Part shown: positions 1 to 5,043 of the stretch, one piece after another | Layout of the letters: each line of letters opens with the position of its first letter | Numbering within the stretch: position 1 is the first letter of the stretch | NCBI RefSeq assembly: GCF_959025735.1 | Contig: NZ_CAUFJQ010000106.1 | Location: 1-5,959, forward strand | Origin: an uncultured Streptococcus sp. | GTDB taxonomy: Bacteria; Bacillota; Bacilli; Lactobacillales; Streptococcaceae | DNA: 5,959 nucleotides | Reading direction: 5' to 3' | The notes under the pieces: generated by a model | The model's input: only the letters and a program-made list of their open reading frames with translations | Told to the model about the DNA's origin: nothing | Database searches by the model: none | Made by a program: the position numbers and the translations under genes

Positions 1-123
1 CGCTTCGTAGCCAATGCCAAACCAGAAGTCGTCCAAAAAGAACGCGACAAACAAGCCGACTACCAAGCGAAGTACGACGCGACCGTAGCACGGATTGATG
101 AGATGAAGAAGTTGGTGAAATAA
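1..123 (+). CDS. valS: Valyl-tRNA synthetase, C-terminal end (partial)
   Basis: The window starts inside this gene and holds its last 40 codons, ending in TAA at 121-123. The product charges tRNA-Val with valine in the cytoplasm. The visible residues (starting RFVANAKPEVV, ending IDEMKKLVK) are rich in Lys, Glu, Asp and Gln with regular hydrophobic spacing. This matches the C-terminal coiled-coil arm of bacterial ValRS, which binds tRNA, and the motif 'FVANAKPEVV..ER.K..DY' is typical of Firmicute ValRS tails. The catalytic domain lies upstream of the window. A strong hairpin terminator follows at once, so this gene ends its transcription unit. Identification rests on the tail alone but the match is clear. 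Confidence 0.93.
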   Translation, partial: RFVANAKPEVVQKERDKQADYQAKYDATVARIDEMKKLVK

Positions 124-130
124 ACACAGA

Positions 131-156
131 AACACGGCGGAATGCCGTGTTTTTTT
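131..156 (+). terminator. Rho-independent terminator of valS
   Basis: A perfect 8-bp stem AACACGGC / GCCGTGTT (131-138 with 144-151) closes a 5-base loop and runs into six T residues (151-156). It lies 8 bases after the valS stop. The last T of the tract is also the T of the TG element of the next promoter, so the two signals abut. Confidence 0.92.
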
Positions 157-164
157 GGTATAAT
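156..164 (+). promoter_or_regulatory. Extended -10 promoter of the 359-aa orphan gene
   Basis: TGG-TATAAT (TG at 156-157, TATAAT at 159-164) is a consensus extended -10 element. No good -35 is visible at 16-18 bp spacing, because that space is taken by the valS terminator hairpin. Extended -10 promoters often manage without a -35. The predicted transcript would start near 171, giving a leader of about 23 bases. Confidence 0.75.
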
Positions 165-180
165 GAAAGTACAGATTCAA

Positions 181-185
181 AGGAG
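181..185 (+). promoter_or_regulatory. Ribosome binding site deciding a GTG start
   Basis: AGGAG lies 8 bases before GTG at 194. No in-frame ATG or other start candidate has a comparable site, so it supports the GTG as the start of the orphan gene. Confidence 0.75.
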
Positions 186-193
186 ATATAACA

Positions 194-1273
194 GTGTTAA
201 CATCAGATGGAAATGAACAAGTATTAATAGGATTGTTATCAAACATTTATTTTTGGATATTTTCAATATCAATATCATCTATTCTCTGGCTTTTTAAAAA
301 GTATATCTATACTAGATTTCAAAAAATAAAAATTAAAAAAATTGATATCAGAAATGTTCCTAAATTCATTAGTGGGAATCAAGTATCTGTTTATCATAAC
401 TCAAATGATTTTATAAATTATGTAGAAAATGAACTTGTTATTAAAAATCCAAAAGATGAATTACTAATACATGAATTGGTGATTGACGACATCGAGGTTC
501 TTGATTACTCTTATGAAGATACGATTGTACAAAAAGGTTTCGATTCTCAAAATCAAAGAGTAGACTTTGTGATGTTTAATAATGGGAATAAGTGTAGTAA
601 TCAAGCAGAGTATCAGTTATTTTGTTGGTACTTGAACAGAGATAGTAATGAGAAAATACTAATTTTTGAAACTGAATCGAAAATTAAGGATTTACAAGGA
701 GGTGATATAAAAAAAATATTTTCTATAGATTTAACAAATTATATTATAAGCAAACACTTTTCTGATGATTTCCCAGATTTTAAACAGTTGGTGAAATTGG
801 AATTAATAAACAAGTTTACGAAAACAGCTGAAAGTAAAATTGAAATCCCTTATATGTCATCTGGGAAATGCTTTTGTAGAAATTTGGGAGGAGGTGCCGT
901 TCCGATTGATAGAACCATAATTCCGATTGTAGAATTGGTATCCCCATATAAGCAAAAGTATTATAAATTCACAATTAATCATATGTTGTCAAAAGGTGAA
1001 AATACATTTCGTTTTAATATTTTAGTAGATGCTCCTATTTCATTAAGCTATCGAGTGAAAATCTTAAGTAATAAAAAAGAATTAGCCCAATATAGTCAAA
1101 AGCCATTTTTCATAAAATTCCCAAAATATCAATTAGCATACTCTACTAACGAAAACATCTCCTATTATTTAATTAAAAACGGTTTAGAGGAGAGTGATTT
1201 TGAAGATGTTGAATTAAGAGAACCGTCACTAATTAATACAGTCAATAGTATTAAGCAAGAGTTTAATCTATAA
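194..1273 (+). CDS. Unknown membrane-anchored protein, 359 aa (orphan next to R-M system)
   Basis: I do not recognise this protein. It has one hydrophobic segment at about residues 11-35 (LIGLLSNIYFWIFSISISSI and following), then a strongly basic stretch (KKYIYTRFQKIKIKK, 35-49). By the positive-inside rule this places the roughly 310-residue remainder in the cytoplasm. That part looks beta-rich, with alternating hydrophobic and polar residues, a Cys pair with a Gly run (CFCRNLGGG, 226-234) and further Cys at 134 and 144. No nuclease, helicase, ATPase or toxin motif is visible. The gene is far richer in A+T than its neighbours (some 60-base stretches are near 80% A+T), suggesting foreign origin. 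It starts with GTG, has its own promoter, and is followed by a separate promoter for the methyltransferase. Its place beside an R-M pair makes a defence role possible, but that is inference only. Confidence 0.8.
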   Translation: MLTSDGNEQVLIGLLSNIYFWIFSISISSILWLFKKYIYTRFQKIKIKKIDIRNVPKFISGNQVSVYHNSNDFINYVENELVIKNPKDELLIHELVIDDIEVLDYSYEDTIVQKGFDSQNQRVDFVMFNNGNKCSNQAEYQLFCWYLNRDSNEKILIFETESKIKDLQGGDIKKIFSIDLTNYIISKHFSDDFPDFKQLVKLELINKFTKTAESKIEIPYMSSGKCFCRNLGGGAVPIDRTIIPIVELVSPYKQKYYKFTINHMLSKGENTFRFNILVDAPISLSYRVKILSNKKELAQYSQKPFFIKFPKYQLAYSTNENISYYLIKNGLEESDFEDVELREPSLINTVNSIKQEFNL

Positions 1274-1296
1274 AATGGTACTTATTTTCTTATTCA

Positions 1297-1305
1297 TGTT
1301 ATACT
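1297..1305 (+). promoter_or_regulatory. Extended -10 promoter of the methyltransferase gene
   Basis: TGT-TATACT (TG at 1297-1298, TATACT at 1300-1305) lies 35 bases before the ATG. The best -35 candidate is the weak TGGTAC at 1276-1281 with an 18-bp spacer. No terminator hairpin is visible between the orphan gene and this promoter, so read-through from the orphan gene into the methyltransferase is also possible. Confidence 0.65.
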
Positions 1306-1339
1306 AGAAAAGTTAATATTTTAGAAAGCAGGTAACTAC

Positions 1340-2560
1340 ATGACAAATTCTGTAAGTTCGAACCGGCCTGAGAAGTACAACATTGCAGCTTTCTTCTCAG
1401 GTGTTGGGGGAATTGAGTTGGGATTTGAACAGACCAACGAGTTCAGAGTGGTGTATGCCAATGAATTTGATAAGTATGCGCGTCAGACTTATCGTTTAAA
1501 TTATCCGAACACGCATTTGGATAGTCGTGATATTCATGCGGTGCAGCCAGAAGATATTCCGGCTGAGCGCGTGGATGTGATTATGGGAGGATTCCCTTGT
1601 CAGGCCTTTAGTATTGCGGGTTACCGCAAGGGATTTGATGATGATCGTGGGGATCTTTTCTTTGAGTTGCTTCGTATGATTGAAGGGCGTAAACCTCGTG
1701 CCATCTTTATCGAAAACGTCAAAAACATGGTTGGCCATGACCATGGGAATACCTTCAAGGTTATTCGTGAGGCTTTGACTGAGAACAACTACTTCATCAA
1801 GTGGAAGGTCCTCAACGGGAAAGACTATGGAAATATCCCTCAAAACCGTGAACGGATTTACATTGTTGGTTTTGACACAAAAGAAGCCTACGATTTGTTT
1901 GAATTCCCAGAAGAAATCAAGCTGACAACGACCTTGGCTGATGTTATTGATTTTGGTGCCAAGCCAGATGAAGCCTACTATTATCGAGAAGGCAAGCAAA
2001 ATTTCTACGCTGACCTTAAGGCCAACGTGACCAGTCAAGATACGGTCTACCAGTGGCGTCGTCAATACGTTCGTGAGAATAAAAATGGCGTTGTTCCAAC
2101 CTTAACGGCTAATATGGGAACAGGCGGGCACAATGTCCCTCTTATTTTGACTGACAGTGGGGAGATTCGTAAGTTAACACCGAAGGAAACCTTCAATGTA
2201 CAAGGGTATCCAAAGACTTTTAAATTGCCTGAGGGTGTTTCCAATGGTCAACTCTATAAACAAGCTGGAAATAGTGTGGTCGTCCCTGTGATTAAACGCA
2301 TTGCAGAGCGGATTGCTTTTGCCCTTAATGAGAGCAATGGTCCGTCACAGATTGATCGTACAGGAAAATTCGCGATTATTTATACCAAGATGAATGGACA
2401 GTTTGAAGGCCAGTCTTATGTGAAAGATTTTGTCTCCACTTATGAGGAAGCAGAGAAGAAGATTGCCTCCTATGAAGATGGTCTTGCCGTTTTATCAGAC
2501 GAAGATTATTTCAGATTGGTAAAAAAACGTGGCAATTTGGAGTTTTACAGCATTATTTAA
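1340..2560 (+). CDS. Type II DNA (cytosine-5-)-methyltransferase
   Basis: This enzyme transfers a methyl group from S-adenosylmethionine to C5 of cytosine in a specific DNA site and protects host DNA from the partner nuclease. The conserved motifs appear in order: I, FFSGVGGIELGF (18-29), binding AdoMet; IV, GGFPCQAFS (83-91), with catalytic Cys87; VI, ENV (125-127); VIII, QNRERIYIVGF (168-178); IX, RKLTPKETFNVQGYP (277-291); X, GNSVVVPVIKRIAERI (310-325). The target recognition region lies at about 205-275 and contains PTLTANMGTGGHNVP (253-267), which resembles, from memory, enzymes of the GCNGC/GCSGC class. About 70 residues follow motif X (336-406), an extension that the core fold does not need. 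The ATG has a modest ribosome site (AAGCAGG, 1326-1332). No motif is damaged, so the enzyme should be active. Confidence 0.96.
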   Translation: MTNSVSSNRPEKYNIAAFFSGVGGIELGFEQTNEFRVVYANEFDKYARQTYRLNYPNTHLDSRDIHAVQPEDIPAERVDVIMGGFPCQAFSIAGYRKGFDDDRGDLFFELLRMIEGRKPRAIFIENVKNMVGHDHGNTFKVIREALTENNYFIKWKVLNGKDYGNIPQNRERIYIVGFDTKEAYDLFEFPEEIKLTTTLADVIDFGAKPDEAYYYREGKQNFYADLKANVTSQDTVYQWRRQYVRENKNGVVPTLTANMGTGGHNVPLILTDSGEIRKLTPKETFNVQGYPKTFKLPEGVSNGQLYKQAGNSVVVPVIKRIAERIAFALNESNGPSQIDRTGKFAIIYTKMNGQFEGQSYVKDFVSTYEEAEKKIASYEDGLAVLSDEDYFRLVKKRGNLEFYSII

Positions 2561-2574
2561 CGAATTATATAAGT

Positions 2575-2605
2575 AAGAGGACTAGTGAAAATCTAGTCTT
2601 CTTTT
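2575..2605 (+). terminator. Hairpin between methyltransferase and endonuclease genes, probable terminator
   Basis: AAGAGGACTAG (2575-2585) pairs with CTAGTCTTCTT (2593-2603), with one G-T wobble in 11 pairs and a 7-base loop. It ends in the pyrimidine tract TCTTCTTTT. It lies 14 bases after the methyltransferase stop. The tail is interrupted by C, so termination may be partial, letting some transcripts run into the endonuclease gene. It overlaps the promoter of that gene. Confidence 0.65.
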
Positions 2606-2613
2606 GATATACT
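2585..2613 (+). promoter_or_regulatory. Promoter of the putative endonuclease gene, overlapping the hairpin
   Basis: TGA-TATACT (TG at 2605-2606, TATACT at 2608-2613) is an extended -10. A -35-like GTGAAA (2585-2590, four of six consensus bases) lies 17 bp upstream, in the loop of the preceding hairpin. The ribosome site GTGAGGA (2624-2630) lies 7 bases before the ATG at 2638. The same TGnTATACT form drives the methyltransferase gene. Confidence 0.6.
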
Positions 2614-2637
2614 TAAATAAGAAGTGAGGATGAATAG

Positions 2638-4212
2638 ATGTGGGAAAACCTTAAACATGAACAAAAAGAGAAATACAAGACGCTCATTACCAATTTTGCT
2701 AGTCTGAGTGAAGCATTTTCTCAAAAGGCAGAAGCCGAAGATTCTGAGGATCGAGAAAGCTATGTTGCTCCGATAGTCAATTCAAAATTCCAAGAGACTG
2801 TTTTCCAAAAAGCTTTTCATGCTGTTGGTGAGGATATTGCCAACACCTCTTATGATGCTTCGCTGGTCGTTGATGAGCAACATAAGTATTTGGTTGGAAT
2901 TAAATCCTTTGGCTTGGACTCAGGGGATCAAAAGATCGCTCAATTCAAGAAAGATTCACAGTCTTGGAATGAACTATTGAGTGAAATTCGATTTCATGCT
3001 GATATTTCACCGGACAAGGAAACAGCTGATAAAGAAAATGATGCCCGCTATGAAAAACTGGCCCGTGAGATTGCGACCTTGCGAAATCAACGGATTGAAT
3101 CATCCAAAGCACTCATAAAAGGATTTCATTCTGATGCTGGTCATGTAGAAGCCGTCTATCATGTCTTGATGCCGACCTCGAAGGGTCACAAACCACAAAT
3201 ACACGTAGGAGAAACGACTTATTTGCCCGTTGATCTAGACCATCTCAAGATTTTAGGCTCAACAACCAAGAACAATCCGACAAATTTTCGTTTCACAGAT
3301 GGCCATCATGATTACAAATACACGGCTGCAGATAGTCAGCTTCATATGACCTTTAGGAATAAGGAGATTGTGGTTGATACTTGGGATGTGAATTATGTTG
3401 AAGATCCCTTTTATCTCTTTGAACACCTTCATTTATTGACCTCAGAAAAAAGTGATTCAGAAATTCTTGAGACGGTGTCGTGGGTGATCACAGATAAGCA
3501 CGGAAATGTAGAAGAAAATTCGGGCTTTAATGCCTTTAATGGTGGATCAAAATTGGCCAAAAAAGAGCGCTTGCCACGAATTTTAAAGATTCAGGACAAA
3601 TTTAAAGACAGTCTCGCTCCAGAAGAACTAGCCTTTGTGACCTTTTCTTTAGAAGAAATCCTCTTGAAAAAATGGTCTACCAAGGAAGAAAAAGCCCAGA
3701 TGAAATCTATTCGCGAGGACTTGATTCGCTTTGTAAACGAGACGGGGAATGAAAAACTAATCAAAGAAATTGAACAGCTGGTATATCGTCCAGTCAGTGA
3801 AGTGTATATTCCTCTTCCAGACTCCAAACATTTTCATGAGGAGCGTCCGGACTTTTTTGGTAAAGATATTGGAAGGTTTGAGCCAGGTACAAGTAAACTT
3901 GTGCTCCCAAAAGAAGAACGGACCTTTAAGCTACGATTTTTATCATCAGGTGATGTGATTACTGCCTATATCAACCAAGAAGCTGGGAAGGCCATTCAAT
4001 CAACTGATAAGCAAGAAATTCTTGGTAATTGGATTCTTCGTGGGGTCTTTCAGCTAAAAGATAGAGAGATCTTAACGGGTAAGAAACTGTCTCAGCTAGA
4101 AATCAATGGTATTCGTCTTTCCAAATTCAAAAACGGTGAAATTGGCATTGACTTCATCTGGATTGATGTGGACAATCCTCCTGCAGATGCGATTGGTTGG
4201 GTTGCGAAATAG
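2638..4212 (+). CDS. Putative type II restriction endonuclease, PD-(D/E)XK-like with C-terminal B3-like domain
   Basis: Its place directly after a 5mC methyltransferase makes it the likely cutting partner. The N-terminal part has the outline of a PD-(D/E)XK nuclease: Glu53 in a helix (FQETVFQKAF), Asp73 (SYDASLVVD), then a beta strand ending in GIK (87-89), followed by SFGLDSGDQKIAQFK (90-104). The usual acidic residue two before the Lys is Gly87. A helical, charged region (about 105-160) and a middle region with HVGETTYLPVDLDHLKILGS (189-208) follow. The last 135 residues (YIPLPDSKHFHE at 390-401, PDFFG at 404-408, INQEAGKAIQS at 445-455, LGNWILRGVFQL at 462-473, a GI at 491-492) resemble the B3-like DNA-binding domain of NgoFVII/NgoAVII enzymes. 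Those use a phospholipase-D nuclease, which is absent here. Neither assignment was tested by search. It could also be a restriction accessory protein, but no other nuclease gene is nearby. Confidence 0.78.
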   Translation: MWENLKHEQKEKYKTLITNFASLSEAFSQKAEAEDSEDRESYVAPIVNSKFQETVFQKAFHAVGEDIANTSYDASLVVDEQHKYLVGIKSFGLDSGDQKIAQFKKDSQSWNELLSEIRFHADISPDKETADKENDARYEKLAREIATLRNQRIESSKALIKGFHSDAGHVEAVYHVLMPTSKGHKPQIHVGETTYLPVDLDHLKILGSTTKNNPTNFRFTDGHHDYKYTAADSQLHMTFRNKEIVVDTWDVNYVEDPFYLFEHLHLLTSEKSDSEILETVSWVITDKHGNVEENSGFNAFNGGSKLAKKERLPRILKIQDKFKDSLAPEELAFVTFSLEEILLKKWSTKEEKAQMKSIREDLIRFVNETGNEKLIKEIEQLVYRPVSEVYIPLPDSKHFHEERPDFFGKDIGRFEPGTSKLVLPKEERTFKLRFLSSGDVITAYINQEAGKAIQSTDKQEILGNWILRGVFQLKDREILTGKKLSQLEINGIRLSKFKNGEIGIDFIWIDVDNPPADAIGWVAK

Positions 4213-4237
4213 AGAGTAATAAACTATTCATAGGACT

Positions 4238-4276
4238 ACAAAAACACCACCTCCTAGTCAATTAGGAGGTGGTGTT
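4238..4276 (-). terminator. Strong terminator of the VTT-domain gene, shared with the end of the R-M operon
   Basis: A perfect 14-bp stem (4243-4256 with 4263-4276, AACACCACCTCCTA and its complement) closes a 6-base loop. Read on the - strand it ends in GTGTTTTTGTAG, a proper T tract, so it terminates the - strand gene 5 bases after its stop. On the + strand the stem is followed by ATGCTTTAG with no T run, so termination of the endonuclease transcript should be weaker. Confidence 0.88.
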
Positions 4277-4281
4277 ATGCT

Positions 4282-4896
4282 TTAGACCATTTTCCAGAAA
4301 TAATCGATGATATAGGTCAGGCCATAGGTGTAGATGACAAGGGTGATAGGTTTGCAGAGGATGATGATAGTCATGTAGCGTTTGAAGGTCATATTGGTCA
4401 GACCTGCCAGCATACAGATGAAGTCAGCAGGACTAACCGGCCAGATCATCATGAAGATAAAGAAGCGATCGAACCGCTTGCCTTCATTGAGCCAGCCAAT
4501 GTACTTGTCGTAGGTCTTCTGACTGACCATGGATTGGACGAACTTAGGCCCGTACATTCTGGCTAGGTGGAAGATAATGGCACAGCCAATCACGATCCCG
4601 ATGTAATTGTAGATGGTCCCAATGATGTGGCCATAGATAAAGACACCAGCGACAGATGTCAGGGCGCCGGGAATAATAGGGACCACTGTCTGAAGGATCT
4701 GAAGAAAGATAAAGAGAGGTGGTCCAAAAATACCTGCTTGCAAAATAAAGGCAGACAGAGTTTCCTTGGATTGAAGGATGCCAGCAAAGTAGGCCCAGAT
4801 ACAAAAGGCCAAGGTCCCAAGAGCTCCAATGATGGACGACCAATTAATGATGCGCTGGAGAAGAGGAGAGACCTCTTTTAAGCTTGTTTGTTTCAT
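4282..4896 (-). CDS. TVP38/TMEM64-family (VTT domain) integral membrane protein
   Basis: This 204-residue protein belongs by appearance to the VTT/DedA-like superfamily, whose members are membrane proteins linked to lipid scrambling or transport. The exact substrate here is unknown. Hydrophobic segments lie at about 20-40, 55-75, 78-110, 145-166 and 172-199. The family signature is visible as QILQTVVPIIPGALTSVAG (66-84) with its re-entrant-loop prolines and glycine, then the NYIGIVIGCAIIFHLARMYG stretch (97-116), and PVSPADFICMLAGLTNM (153-169) for the second half. The start ATG is preceded only by a weak GGAA ribosome site 6 bases upstream. It converges on the endonuclease gene and diverges from the two-helix gene. 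Its base composition is clearly more GC-rich than the orphan genes, as expected for a resident core gene. Confidence 0.9.
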   Translation of the reverse strand: MKQTSLKEVSPLLQRIINWSSIIGALGTLAFCIWAYFAGILQSKETLSAFILQAGIFGPPLFIFLQILQTVVPIIPGALTSVAGVFIYGHIIGTIYNYIGIVIGCAIIFHLARMYGPKFVQSMVSQKTYDKYIGWLNEGKRFDRFFIFMMIWPVSPADFICMLAGLTNMTFKRYMTIIILCKPITLVIYTYGLTYIIDYFWKMV

Positions 4897-4922
4897 AAAA
4901 AATTCCGAGTTCTTTTTCTTCT

Positions 4923-4950
4923 ACTATACCATTTTTTAGTCCATTTGCAA
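4923..4950 (-). promoter_or_regulatory. Promoter of the VTT-domain gene
   Basis: On the - strand TGG-TATAGT (complement of 4923-4931) is an extended -10, with a -35-like TTGCAA (complement of 4945-4950, four of six bases) at 16-bp spacing. The leader to the ATG would be about 20 bases. Confidence 0.68.
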
Positions 4951-4992
4951 GCTCTGGGGATGAAGGTGATGAAAGTCTTAAAAGATGGTATA
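4925..4992. repeat. Inverted repeat joining two divergent -10 elements
   Basis: TATACCATTTTTTAGT (4925-4940) and CTTAAAAGATGGTATA (4977-4992) are inverted copies matching at 13 of 16 positions, including an unbroken TATACCAT / ATGGTATA. Each arm covers an extended -10 and the bases just upstream of it. The symmetry may come only from two promoters facing away from each other, or it may bind a shared regulator. Confidence 0.5.
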
Positions 4993-4994
4993 AT
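4986..4994 (+). promoter_or_regulatory. Extended -10 promoter of the two-helix membrane protein gene
   Basis: TGG-TATAAT (TG at 4986-4987, TATAAT at 4989-4994) is a consensus extended -10. The -35 position holds only the weak GTGATG (4966-4971). The predicted leader is about 43 bases and includes the right arm of an imperfect inverted repeat. Confidence 0.75.
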
Positions 4995-5023
4995 GATGTA
5001 ATTGAGGCTCAAATTAGCATCAT
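4993..5023 (+). repeat. Imperfect inverted repeat at the transcription start
   Basis: ATGATG-TAATT-GA (4993-5005) and TCAAATTAGCATCAT (5009-5023) are complementary except for two single-base bulges, around a GGC centre. The left arm begins inside the -10, so most of it would lie at or before the transcription start. This suits an operator-like DNA site better than an RNA hairpin. It may be chance in AT-rich DNA. Confidence 0.35.
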
Positions 5024-5032
5024 AGATATTAG

Positions 5033-5038
5033 AGGAGG
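5033..5038 (+). promoter_or_regulatory. Strong ribosome binding site deciding a GTG start
   Basis: A full AGGAGG lies 5 bases before GTG at 5044. The nearer ATG at 5039 runs straight into TAG and cannot be used, and the next in-frame Met is residue 42 inside the first membrane helix. The GTG is therefore the start. Confidence 0.85.
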
Positions 5039-5043
5039 ATGTA

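Noticed and set aside
1274..1339. Possible controller (C) protein or operator for the R-M system
   Set aside because: No small helix-turn-helix frame exists near the pair, and the methyltransferase has only 17 residues before motif I, too few for the regulatory N-terminal domain of self-repressing methyltransferases.
1496..2244. Two - strand open frames inside the methyltransferase gene (1496-2065 and 2062-2244)
   Set aside because: They lie opposite a gene with all conserved C5-methyltransferase motifs, have no ribosome site and give no recognisable protein.
3591..3958. Short open frames on both strands inside the endonuclease gene
   Set aside because: They overlap the region leading into the B3-like domain, lack start signals and look like chance frames.
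4544..4881. A 104-codon + strand frame and a 99-codon - strand frame within the VTT gene
   Set aside because: The products are low-complexity, rich in Asp/Lys/Gly or Trp/Ser/Tyr, unlike real proteins, while the overlapping frame encodes a clear membrane family.
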